From NCBI GenBank assembly GCA_913009315.1, contig CAJVZA010000058.1, positions 1-12,996 of the forward strand: a DNA stretch of 12,996 bases, written 5' to 3'. This DNA is from an uncultured Hippea sp. GTDB lineage: Bacteria > Campylobacterota_A > Desulfurellia > JAADFJ01. Below are positions 6,342 through 12,996 of this stretch, piece after piece; within the stretch, counting starts at the first letter, position 1, and the number at the start of each line of letters is the position of its first letter. The notes under the pieces are model-generated. The model ran no database searches and was not told the DNA's origin. It saw only the letters and a list, made by a program, of their open reading frames with translations. The position numbers were made by a program, and so were the translations under genes.

Positions 6342-7082
6342 CTAAGACGTTCCGTTAAATAATTTTATAGTTTGCCTAAGTCCGCCAAAATTTCTCTGCC
6401 TTTTTTTAAATTCTTTTATGGCTTTTATAAAGTCGGATTTTGTAAATTCAGGCCAGTATTTATCTAAGAAAACAAATTCAGCGTATGATGCTTCCCATAA
6501 AAGAAAATTGCTTATCCTTTTTTCGCTGCCTGTTCTTATCAAAAGATCAACATCCGGCATACCTTTTGTGCAGAGGTAGCTGTTTATAGTACCTTCGGAT
6601 ATATCTTTGATCGATAACTTTCCTTCTTTGGCATCCTTGGCTATTTTTTTACAGGCTTGGGTTATTTCAAGGCGTGAGCCATAGTTCAAAGCTAAAGTCA
6701 AAGTCATCGTTTCATTGTGTTTTGTTTTTTGAGTAACGCTCTGAAGTATATTCTGTGTTTTTTCGGGGAATGCTTTTATATTTCCTATAAAATTGAATTT
6801 TATATTGTTCTCGCAGAATAACTTTTCTGTTTTTTTTAAATATATATTCAAAAGACTTATAATAAATCTGATTTCTGATTTCGGCCTTTTCCAATTTTCT
6901 GTAGAGAAAGTATAAAGCGTCAAATACTTTATACCTATACCGGATGCTGCTTTTGTTATTTTATCCACAACTTTAGAACCTATATAGTGTCCGTATGTTC
7001 TGTTTTTACCGAGAGATAGAGCCCATCTTCCGTTGCCATCCATAATGATGGCAACATGAACAGGTGTTTTGTCGGACATCAA
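6342..7082 (-). CDS. uppS: Undecaprenyl diphosphate synthase (cis-prenyltransferase)
   Basis: This cytosolic, membrane-associated enzyme condenses isopentenyl diphosphate units onto farnesyl diphosphate to make C55-PP, the lipid carrier for peptidoglycan and O-antigen. The 246-residue length is normal. Motifs are complete: VAIIMDGNGRWA (10-21) with the Mg-binding Asp15, YTFSTENWKRP (57-67), DLLIRTGSEKRISNF (179-193) with the pyrophosphate-binding Arg183 and Arg189, and WEASYAEF with Glu202. The start is an ATGATG doublet preceded by AAAGAG. It lies 24 bases after the LysE-family gene and directly abuts the DedA-PAP2-LssY gene. Usual neighbours such as cdsA, frr and dxr are absent; whether this is the only copy in the genome cannot be seen here. 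Confidence 0.96.
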   Translation of the reverse strand: MMSDKTPVHVAIIMDGNGRWALSLGKNRTYGHYIGSKVVDKITKAASGIGIKYLTLYTFSTENWKRPKSEIRFIISLLNIYLKKTEKLFCENNIKFNFIGNIKAFPEKTQNILQSVTQKTKHNETMTLTLALNYGSRLEITQACKKIAKDAKEGKLSIKDISEGTINSYLCTKGMPDVDLLIRTGSEKRISNFLLWEASYAEFVFLDKYWPEFTKSDFIKAIKEFKKRQRNFGGLRQTIKLFNGTS

Positions 7083-7106
7083 TCTAAATCTCTTTTTGTC
7101 TGTGAG

Positions 7107-7760
7107 TCATATTTTGAATCTTACAAAAACTTCTGTAGATTTAAGCAGGAAATATAAAGAGAATGCAATTAATAAAATTCCCATTATCCTGTTAATCTTG
7201 TATTCTATTTCAGGGGATATCTTTTTGCCCATTTTTTTTAAAAACAGAGTTAGACCGACTAAATATGATACTATGCCTAATCCGGCGGACAAAATAAAAA
7301 TAATGGCATACATTGACGCAGAAGAAGGTACAATACCTATGCTTTTTATAAATTCAAAACAAAATAACCACCAGAATATTATCGGAGGATTTGTAGCGGC
7401 GAGAGAAAATCCTATAAACAGTGATGTATTAGATTTAAACAGCGTTGCCTTTTTGGTATTGTTAGAGCTGCTTTTATCGCTATAAATTAATGTAAAAACA
7501 CCTAAAATAATCAATATTATTCCGCCGACAAACCAGAAAAATGCCTCTACCTTTTCATCTTTCAAAAAAGGAGCTATTCCGAACATGGCTATAAAACCGT
7601 ATATCATATCCGATGCAACTGAACCTGTGATAACCATCATGGCCTCTTTGAAATAGCCCGATATCGATCTTTTGGCCATCTCTACCTGCGTTGCGCCTAT
7701 AGGAATGGCCGTAAAAAAACCGATTATGTACGATACGACAATCAATAAAATTAATTTCAT
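7107..7760 (-). CDS. LysE/RhtB-family exporter-like membrane protein
   Basis: A 217-residue inner-membrane protein with six predicted helices and the LysE-superfamily pattern. The first helix ends in the short conserved turn FFTAIPIGATQVEMAKRS (about 15-32), where family members usually read PGP. A second helix follows (SVASDMIYGFIAMFGIAPFL) and then TNPPIIFWWLF in the second half. The family exports amino acids and other small molecules; the substrate cannot be assigned here. A good AAGGA Shine-Dalgarno site supports the ATG at 7760. It starts 3 bases after the GT9 gene's stop, so it belongs to the operon. Its presence beside lipid-modifying genes may reflect co-regulation only. Confidence 0.8.
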   Translation of the reverse strand: MKLILLIVVSYIIGFFTAIPIGATQVEMAKRSISGYFKEAMMVITGSVASDMIYGFIAMFGIAPFLKDEKVEAFFWFVGGIILIILGVFTLIYSDKSSSNNTKKATLFKSNTSLFIGFSLAATNPPIIFWWLFCFEFIKSIGIVPSSASMYAIIFILSAGLGIVSYLVGLTLFLKKMGKKISPEIEYKINRIMGILLIAFSLYFLLKSTEVFVRFKI

Positions 7761-7763
7761 AAT

Positions 7764-9179
7764 CTATCTGTCCTTAGATAAATAGATTATTATATCTTTT
7801 GCTATTTCAAATCCGCTTATGCCTTCAAAGCATCTGACATTTCTGCATTTTTTTGCTTTTTTATTTATGCATGTGATGTTTCTGCATGGAGCTTTAGAGA
7901 TATACAATCTGGACGGCTTGTTTTGCCCTGGTTTTAAAAAATTCCCGTTATAAGAATCATAGCCGTACATTCGAGCTGATGAGGCTCCAAAAACTGAGAA
8001 AACAGCTGTTTTATTTCTTAATTCATCTCCCGATTCGTTAAATTTTTTTGCCGAAGCAATGTGCATGGTTCCTGTATCCGCCGTAACAAAGACATCGCAG
8101 AAATCTATCAGAGCTGCATAAACATCAATGGGCATCTCTTTTGGAATTACAGTAACTTTATTGTGACTCGGCAGAGCGTTCAGCAGCTTGTTTTCAATAC
8201 CTATGTAGGTATGTCCGGAGGTTAGAAGGATGGCCTGAACCGAGTCCGATTTACATAAACTTTTCAATATATTTAGTTGAATATCAAAAGGCAGCCGTGT
8301 ATATTTTGAAGTAGCGTCAGAATTAAAAAGAACCAATCCTTCACTACGCAGCAACCCGTTCTTAAACAAGAATTGCCCGGCCATACGTATAGATTCATCG
8401 GGTATCCATATTGATGTTGCAAAAACGCTTTTTCGTGCCGCAGAGCTGTTAATCTTTTTTGCCTTACAAAACAGATTCGAAAAATAGTGATAAGCCTGGT
8501 ATGATACATGATTCAAACCATTGGAGTAAAGCTCATTATGAACAAGTCTTATTGATAGTGATCCGTAGTCTATAAAAGGCAGCTGTTTATTGCCGATAAT
8601 ATGATTCTTTTTGAAAAACGGACATAAATTTACGACGATATCGTATTTTTCCGAATCAATTAGAGAACTTACGGATTTTGAACTCATATAGATATTGGAA
8701 GTAGACAAAATATTAAATACTCTGTCAACATAAGGATTGAAAACAATAAGGTTATACATACTTTTGTTTACGGCATAATCTACTTTTGACTCAGGGAAAA
8801 CTTTTTTTACCGCCAACGCAACGCTTTGAAGATTTACGGAATCACCCATATTTAAATCACTTATAATAAGTATTTTCTTAGAATTTCTCGCTTTTGCCGC
8901 AATATGTAAATCTTTTTTCTGCATCAGCTTTACTGTCAATATGTTGGCAGCCGATGCAATAAGATTATTGGTAATATATTTACCTGTTCCCGGCAATATA
9001 TCTGTAAGCATCGATGATGCCGCAGCAACGGTATCCGGCAGATAAACAGATTTGATCCATGCATCAATCTTTTCATATATATAGTCATGCAGTAGGAGTA
9101 TTTTTTCTTTGACAGATGCATGATATTTTGGATTTACCTTATGCATCTTATTACAGCTGCCGGAGGCAGATTTGCCCAT
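7764..9179 (-). CDS. GT9-family glycosyltransferase (heptosyltransferase-like)
   Basis: A 471-residue protein with a GT-B fold like ADP-heptose:LPS heptosyltransferases. The N-terminal Rossmann half begins at KKILIISDLNMGDSVNLQSV (101-120). The C-terminal nucleotide-sugar half contains the family signature ADTGTMHIA (367-375). A Cys cluster (C432, C437, C445, C450) near the end matches that seen in many GT9 enzymes. It carries an unusual N-terminal extension of about 100 residues (possible membrane-associated helices) before the catalytic fold. The donor and acceptor are unknown; LPS or another surface glycan is likely. The start is uncertain: ATG 9179 overlaps the preceding methyltransferase gene by 46 bases with no ribosome site, while ATG 9146 (Met12) would overlap by only 13 bases. 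Confidence 0.85.
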   Translation of the reverse strand: MGKSASGSCNKMHKVNPKYHASVKEKILLLHDYIYEKIDAWIKSVYLPDTVAAASSMLTDILPGTGKYITNNLIASAANILTVKLMQKKDLHIAAKARNSKKILIISDLNMGDSVNLQSVALAVKKVFPESKVDYAVNKSMYNLIVFNPYVDRVFNILSTSNIYMSSKSVSSLIDSEKYDIVVNLCPFFKKNHIIGNKQLPFIDYGSLSIRLVHNELYSNGLNHVSYQAYHYFSNLFCKAKKINSSAARKSVFATSIWIPDESIRMAGQFLFKNGLLRSEGLVLFNSDATSKYTRLPFDIQLNILKSLCKSDSVQAILLTSGHTYIGIENKLLNALPSHNKVTVIPKEMPIDVYAALIDFCDVFVTADTGTMHIASAKKFNESGDELRNKTAVFSVFGASSARMYGYDSYNGNFLKPGQNKPSRLYISKAPCRNITCINKKAKKCRNVRCFEGISGFEIAKDIIIYLSKDR

Positions 9180-9724
9180 ACGGCATTTGAAATATTAATT
9201 GTTTTGAATTTTCTGTTTAAAATCTTTCTAAATCTGTTTTGGCTTGGGAAAACAAAGGTATGAAGATATATATATGTTAAAAAACTTCCACCCGGATTCA
9301 ATATTCTATAGATAATTCTCAACAGCCTGCTCTGCGCAACATGGCTAAAAGCAGCCCACGGAAGCGAAGAAATTATCACATCTGCCTTGTCGATAGAATA
9401 CTGTTTCATATATTTCTCAACATTCTCGGCAAAATCGTTTATAACAATAACTCCGGGATACTTCCGTTTTACTATTTTCGTAAAGGTTTGATTTGTATCG
9501 AAAGCAATAAAAACGGCACCGTCGGAAAGATTTGATACTATATCTCTTGTTATGGCACCGCTGCCGCAGCCAAGCTCAAAGATAACTTTAGCGTTTTTAA
9601 GATTAGCTTTATCAATTATTGTTGAAGATAAGGCTTTGGAAGACGGAACTATCGAACTTACTGTCGTCGGATGCAGCAAAAATTCTTTCGAAAACATTAT
9701 AATATCATGCATATCCGTAATCAT
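9134..9724 (-). CDS. SAM-dependent methyltransferase, phospholipid N-methyltransferase (PmtA)-like
   Basis: A 196-residue class I methyltransferase. The SAM-binding loop ELGCGSGAI (50-58) and the acidic residue Asp76 after strand 2 (FIAFDT) are clear. The N-terminal segment FLLHPTTVSSIVPSSKALS (15-33) and SSLPWAAF (119-126) resemble bacterial PmtA-type phospholipid N-methyltransferases, which convert phosphatidylethanolamine towards phosphatidylcholine at the membrane face. The length also fits. The gene starts within the stop codon of the phosphatase gene (ATGA overlap, 9721-9724) and its end overlaps the GT9 gene, both typical of translational coupling. The methyltransferase fold is certain; the lipid substrate is inferred, and an rRNA or quinone methyltransferase-like role is less likely. 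Confidence 0.8.
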   Translation of the reverse strand: MITDMHDIIMFSKEFLLHPTTVSSIVPSSKALSSTIIDKANLKNAKVIFELGCGSGAITRDIVSNLSDGAVFIAFDTNQTFTKIVKRKYPGVIVINDFAENVEKYMKQYSIDKADVIISSLPWAAFSHVAQSRLLRIIYRILNPGGSFLTYIYLHTFVFPSQNRFRKILNRKFKTINISNAVWANLPPAAVIRCIR

Positions 9725-10290
9725 ATACCCTCTTTTTTCACAAACAAATTATCTTTTGATCTTATGAAGCTTTTATCCATTGCAACAGTTGGGCTGCCAA
9801 GATACGGAAAATGTCCGAACAAGACAGATAATTGTTCAAAAGATTTTTTAAAAGAATAATGTTTTATTTTATACATCCATAAAGCTGCGATCAAGCCGCT
9901 TCTGTCTGCTCCGGCTTTGCAATGTATCAGTATTGGTTCCGGTAATTTTTCTAAGAGAGCAACAACGGTTCTCATTCTTTTTATACTTAACAGATGAGAT
10001 GCGGAGAAGCCGTAGTCATAGTGAATAACACCAAATTTTTTGGATATTTTAATTTCATTTTTATACCATTGTGAATCCGGGCTTTTTCCTCTTAGATTCA
10101 AAACGCTTTTTATATGATATTTCTTGAGATAATAGCTAAGCTCATCGTTATCCAGCTGTGCGCTTCTGTATAATTCGTTTTTGGTTACAACATGGAAATT
10201 GCCTTCTTCTTCAAAATAAAAGTAACCGCTTATAGCAACAGCGATTAAGATTATAAAAGATAAGATAATTCCAATCTTAATTTTATTCAT
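9721..10290 (-). CDS. Membrane-anchored dual-specificity (Siw14-like) phosphatase
   Basis: A 189-residue cysteine phosphatase with one N-terminal transmembrane helix (residues 5-26) and a soluble DSP domain, probably on the periplasmic side. The family marks are YRSAQ (41-45), the strand SVLNLRGKSPDSQWY (62-76) and the catalytic P-loop HCKAGADRSG (123-132), with nucleophile Cys124 and Arg130 in the CX5R pattern. Relatives act on phosphotyrosine, inositol polyphosphates or phosphatidylglycerophosphate (PTPMT1-like). Being first in an operon of lipid genes, a lipid phosphate substrate is plausible but unproven. A GAGGG Shine-Dalgarno site precedes the ATG at 10290. The stop overlaps the next start (ATGA). 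Confidence 0.88.
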   Translation of the reverse strand: MNKIKIGIILSFIILIAVAISGYFYFEEEGNFHVVTKNELYRSAQLDNDELSYYLKKYHIKSVLNLRGKSPDSQWYKNEIKISKKFGVIHYDYGFSASHLLSIKRMRTVVALLEKLPEPILIHCKAGADRSGLIAALWMYKIKHYSFKKSFEQLSVLFGHFPYLGSPTVAMDKSFIRSKDNLFVKKEGI

Positions 10291-10340
10291 TTTATTTCCC
10301 TCTTTGTTTTTTATAAATATTCAGTTTCAGAACACCTTTA

Positions 10341-10369
10341 TTAATAGGCATATTCCGCTATGTTTCCAA
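10341..10369 (-). promoter_or_regulatory. Probable promoter of the seven-gene minus-strand operon
   Basis: On the minus strand TTGGAA (10369-10364), a 17-bp spacer and TATTAA (10346-10341) lie about 50 bases upstream of the phosphatase ATG, leaving a short leader with GAGGG before the start. A second possible -10 (TATAAT, 10415-10410) lies further upstream without a good -35. Confidence 0.4.
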
Positions 10370-10463
10370 AAAATTTAATTTTAACCTCCTGTATAATATT
10401 GTTAGACGCATTATATATCATGATTATTAAGATAGCATTTCCCGAACATTAACATTTTGTAAT

Positions 10464-10492
10464 TTGACATAGTCTTTATTAAATTTTATATA
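10464..10492 (+). promoter_or_regulatory. Response-regulator promoter (leaderless geometry)
   Basis: TTGACA (10464-10469), a 17-bp spacer and TATATA (10487-10492) form a near-consensus promoter. Only TAAGGT separates the -10 from the ATG at 10499, so the transcript should begin at or next to the start codon. A tandem AACATTAACATT (10446-10457) just upstream of the -35 could be a regulator half-site pair; that part is speculative. Confidence 0.6.
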
Positions 10493-10498
10493 TAAGGT

Positions 10499-11167
10499 AT
10501 GAAGATCCTTTTGATTGAAGACGATAGAGAAACCGGAGAATATATTGCAAAAGGACTCAATGAAAACGGTTATACTGTCGATTATGCTGCAGAGGGCAGC
10601 GATGGATTGTATTTTGCCATGAATAACGAGTATGATTTAATTATTATGGATCGTATGCTGCCCGGTATAGATGGGCTGAGCATAATAAAGATGTTGAGGT
10701 CGGTAGAAAAGAAAATGCCGATTTTGATATTATCCGCTCTTGGTGATGTTGATGAAAAGGTGGAGGGGCTAAAGGCCGGCGGCGATGATTATTTGGCAAA
10801 GCCGTATGCTTTCTCCGAACTTTTAGCCAGAATAGAAGCCCTGCTCAGAAGAGGCAAGGAAATCTCAGGACAATCTCTTCAGGCAGGCAGCCTCAAAATA
10901 AATCTCGAGAACTATACTGCTACGCGAGGCGGCAAAAAAATAGAACTAAAACCAAGAGAATTTAGGCTGTTGGAATATCTGGTACGTCACAAAGATCATA
11001 TAGTTACAAGAACAATGCTGCTTGAAAATGTCTGGGATTATAATTTTGATCCGCAGACTAATGTAATTGATGTTCATATAAGCAGACTGAGATCAAAGAT
11101 TGATAAAGATTTTGATAAACAGCTTATAAAGACAATAAGAGGAGTCGGGTATAAAATCGAGGGATAG
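10499..11167 (+). CDS. OmpR/PhoB-family response regulator
   Basis: A 222-residue two-component regulator. The receiver domain (1-120) has the acidic pocket E7-D8-D9, the phosphoacceptor Asp51 (IIMDRMLPG), the Ser79 switch residue and Lys101 (YLAKPY). The C-terminal winged helix (about 125-220) carries LKPREFRLLEYLVRH and the recognition region VIDVHISRLRSKID, ending with the typical TIRGVGYKIE. The N-terminal sequence (MKILLIEDDRETGEYIAKGL) resembles the heavy-metal-type group (CusR/CzcR), but the signal cannot be assigned. The start is fixed by the canonical MKILLIEDD opening, although there is no spaced ribosome site and the promoter suggests a leaderless mRNA. The kinase gene follows after 10 bases. 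No target gene lies next to the pair except the divergent lipid operon. Confidence 0.95.
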   Translation: MKILLIEDDRETGEYIAKGLNENGYTVDYAAEGSDGLYFAMNNEYDLIIMDRMLPGIDGLSIIKMLRSVEKKMPILILSALGDVDEKVEGLKAGGDDYLAKPYAFSELLARIEALLRRGKEISGQSLQAGSLKINLENYTATRGGKKIELKPREFRLLEYLVRHKDHIVTRTMLLENVWDYNFDPQTNVIDVHISRLRSKIDKDFDKQLIKTIRGVGYKIEG

Positions 11168-11177
11168 GATAAAAAAA

Positions 11178-12548
11178 TTGCTGCATACAACAGCTATCAA
11201 GTTATCCTTAAAATATTCTTTAATTTACATCTTTATTTTCGGGGTTATTTTTCTGTTTCTGTACTGGTTTATCGGTTCTTTTGTGCAGGATCAAACAAAG
11301 GCAAATTTGATCAGGGAAAGCAAAAAGGTGGAAATGATATACAACAGTCGAGGTATCGATGCCATCAAGAAATATATCACGGCTCACCGTCAGTACAAAG
11401 GAGAAGATCATAGATATTATCTGTTGATAAATAAAAAAGGAGAACCGGAAGCAGGAGATCTAAAAGAATGGCCCCCGGACTTAGAAACAGATGAAAATGT
11501 TATGAATATTTGGGTGGCAAAAAAAGATATAGAGGGCAGTGTCAAGGATGGCGACGGATACTGGCCTATGATAACCTTGAGCTTCAAAAACGGATATAGG
11601 ATGCTTATAGCGCAAGGTATTCGCGGAACAGAGGATTTGAGAGAAACAATGTTTGCCGTTATGGCTTTAATATTCGGAATCATAGTTATTTTAATCATAG
11701 CATTGGGGTTATCTTTAGGAAAAAGTGTGCTTTGGCATATCGATAATATAAATTTAGCGCATCAAGCTATTATGAACGGCAATCTATCTGTCAGAATAAA
11801 GATAAGCGACAGGAATGATGAGTTTGATATGATAGCCGAACAGTTGAATGAAATGCTGGATAAAATAGAACAGCTGATTACCGAAGCAAAACAGGTGACT
11901 AATAATATAGCCCACGATTTAAGAAGCCCCCTTAATAGAATAAGAAACAGGTTGGAAATAAGTCTCATCAATAAAAACGGGGACGATTGCGGTGAGGTTT
12001 TAGAAAAAACCATAGGTGATATGGATAACATAATTAAGACATTCAACGGCATTCTTGAAATAGCTCAGGCAGAATCGGAAGCTGCCAAAAAATCATGGAA
12101 AAATATAAATATAAGCAATATAACCTTAGATGTTGCAGAATTATATCGCCCTTTGGCTGAAGATAAATCCATAGAGTTTCATGTTCATATAACGGAGGGA
12201 ATAACAATCAAAGGCAATAGACATCTTATTGCTCAATCCATCAGCAACATAATAGACAACGCTGTAAAATATACACCTGAAAGCGGAACTATAGACATTT
12301 ATGTAAAAGAAAACGAAAAATACGTTGAAATTTCGGTTTTAGATAGCGGCCAGGGCGTAAACAGCAAAGATTATAAGAATATAACAAAAAGATTCGTCAG
12401 ACTTGACACGTCAAGGCATACTCCGGGGAATGGTCTTGGACTGAGTCTTGTCGAAGCTGTGGCCGGACTGCACAATGCCGATCTTATCTTTGAAGACAAT
12501 AAGCCCGGTTTATGCGTCAAGCTTGTTATCCGAAAACAAAGATTGTGA
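11178..12548 (+). CDS. Two-component sensor histidine kinase
   Basis: A 456-residue inner-membrane sensor that should phosphorylate the upstream regulator. It has one N-terminal helix (about 14-33), a periplasmic sensor region of about 120 residues (34-155) with no recognised fold, and a second helix (about 157-180). A HAMP linker (about 181-235) leads to the dimerisation domain with the phospho-His246 (NNIAHDLRSPLNRIRNRLE), then an ATPase domain with the N box (SISNIIDNAVKYTP, about 354-367), G1 DSGQGV (389-394) and G2 GNGLGLSL (417-424). The start is TTG, 10 bases after the regulator's stop, with AGGAT just upstream. A short tail ends at 12548, and no clear terminator follows before the MITE-like element. 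Confidence 0.94.
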   Translation: MLHTTAIKLSLKYSLIYIFIFGVIFLFLYWFIGSFVQDQTKANLIRESKKVEMIYNSRGIDAIKKYITAHRQYKGEDHRYYLLINKKGEPEAGDLKEWPPDLETDENVMNIWVAKKDIEGSVKDGDGYWPMITLSFKNGYRMLIAQGIRGTEDLRETMFAVMALIFGIIVILIIALGLSLGKSVLWHIDNINLAHQAIMNGNLSVRIKISDRNDEFDMIAEQLNEMLDKIEQLITEAKQVTNNIAHDLRSPLNRIRNRLEISLINKNGDDCGEVLEKTIGDMDNIIKTFNGILEIAQAESEAAKKSWKNINISNITLDVAELYRPLAEDKSIEFHVHITEGITIKGNRHLIAQSISNIIDNAVKYTPESGTIDIYVKENEKYVEISVLDSGQGVNSKDYKNITKRFVRLDTSRHTPGNGLGLSLVEAVAGLHNADLIFEDNKPGLCVKLVIRKQRL

Positions 12549-12578
12549 ACATCTCGGTTTTTCGGGGTCGCCTCTTTG

Positions 12579-12706
12579 GAGGCTGTTGATAAACTCCTAT
12601 TTGTCATTGCGAGCACCGAAAGGTGCGTGGCAATCCCTTTATTGTCAACGTTTTTTGAGATTGTTCCGTCACTCTATTCCCGGCAATGACATTTATCAAC
12701 AGGCTC
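12579..12706. mobile_element. MITE-like hairpin element with a GTCATTGCGAG-type repeat inside
   Basis: Inverted ends GAGGCTGTTGATAAA (12579-12593) and TTTATCAACAGGCTC (12692-12706) match at 14 of 15 positions and are flanked by TTTG on both sides (12575-12578 and 12707-12710), a likely target duplication. The inside carries a second inverted pair, GTCATTGC (12603-12610) and GCAATGAC (12683-12690). It also has a sharp hairpin, GCACC-GAAA-GGTGC (12613-12626), within ATTGC/GCAAT arms. The GTCATTGCGAG...GTGGCAATCC motif is a familiar dispersed repeat of several bacterial phyla (recalled, not searched). There is no coding capacity. It lies 30 bases beyond the kinase stop. Confidence 0.6.
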
Positions 12707-12995
12707 TTTGCATTTGACAAAACTCCTTGATTTCATCCGTATCGGCTAAGACCGACAGGCTTATTTCTCTGTAGTTGATTAAAAACAAGGGTATCTCAGC
12801 CGGAAGAATGGAATCATGCGGGGGTTTTTATTGATAAAAGATGTAGAATTTTGATACCCGGCTTATATGCAATAGTTTCATAATAAAAACTACAATCAGA
12901 CTAAGTCCTATGCTTTTACCCTGTTTTTGATTGTCGGCGATAACCGTAATCTTATCTCTGCCTTTTAAGGCTGCCGCTATAGCTTCAACCTGACG
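12696..12995 (-). pseudogene. Coding remnant with in-frame stop, family not recognised (runs off window)
   Basis: One minus-strand frame entering at 12995 reads 55 residues, RQVEAIAAALKGRDKITVIA onwards, to a TAA at 12828-12830. The same frame then stays open for 43 more residues, including AEIPLFLINYREISLSVLAD, until a TGA at 12696-12698 contributed by the end of the MITE-like element. Both segments have protein-like composition, so this may be the tail of a gene broken by a premature stop and then cut by the element. Equally, the real gene may end at 12828. I do not recognise the family. Bases 12549-12996 otherwise contain only the MITE-like element. Confidence 0.35.
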
Positions 12996-12996
12996 G

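Noticed and set aside
7069-7485. 138-residue plus-strand frame opposite the LysE-family gene
   Set aside because: It is the antisense shadow of a well-supported membrane protein gene; no ribosome site or recognisable motifs.
12371-12616. 81-residue minus-strand reading frame across the kinase 3' end
   Set aside because: It is antisense to the conserved ATP-binding domain of the kinase and crosses the MITE-like element; it has no family resemblance.
12603-12690. Possible CRISPR-like repeat or small structured RNA
   Set aside because: There is a single palindromic unit, with no repeat-spacer series and no promoter; it fits a dispersed MITE-type repeat better.
12448-12717. 89-residue plus-strand frame over the kinase end and the element
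   Set aside because: It is out of frame with the kinase G boxes and is composed largely of the translated palindromic repeat, so it is not a plausible protein.

Overview
The window reads as an AT-rich chromosomal segment of a Gram-negative, probably anaerobic or microaerophilic bacterium. A Fur/PerR-type regulator sits divergent to a rubrerythrin, which is typical anaerobe peroxide defence, and a GT9 (heptosyltransferase-type) enzyme suggests LPS. A Deferribacterota-like host is possible, but I cannot prove it from sequence alone.

Layout. Bases 1-924 hold the 5' part of the fur/perR-type gene (minus strand) and rubrerythrin (plus strand), which share a compact divergent promoter region. Bases 925-3051 are an accessory patch: a TRIC/UPF0126 channel gene, a PAP2-phosphatase gene broken by an inserted palindromic element, and three related repeat copies (A, B, C). 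Copy C is bounded by a 5-bp duplication (ATAAT), lies inside the PAP2 gene and itself carries a second palindromic insertion. Removing C restores a 279-codon PAP2 frame.

Bases 3111-10290 are seven tightly packed minus-strand genes, very likely one operon read from 10290 downwards. In order they are a membrane-anchored DSP/Siw14-like phosphatase, a PmtA-like methyltransferase, a GT9 glycosyltransferase, a LysE-family exporter, UppS, a DedA-PAP2-LssY triple fusion, and an MFS transporter. The theme is membrane lipid and undecaprenyl carrier chemistry. UppS makes C55-PP, and the adjoining fusion carries a phosphatase domain that could dephosphorylate it and a DedA domain that could return C55-P across the membrane.

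Bases 10499-12548 are a plus-strand OmpR-type response regulator and its histidine kinase. The tail (12549-12996) holds a roughly 128-bp MITE-like hairpin element with apparent TTTG duplications, plus a minus-strand coding remnant broken by a stop and running off the window.

Two regulatory genes, fur and the response regulator, share an unusual geometry: a -35, a 17-bp spacer, an AT-rich -10, then six bases (TAARGT) and the ATG. This predicts leaderless mRNAs, while other genes here (rubrerythrin, LysE, DSP) have normal Shine-Dalgarno sites.
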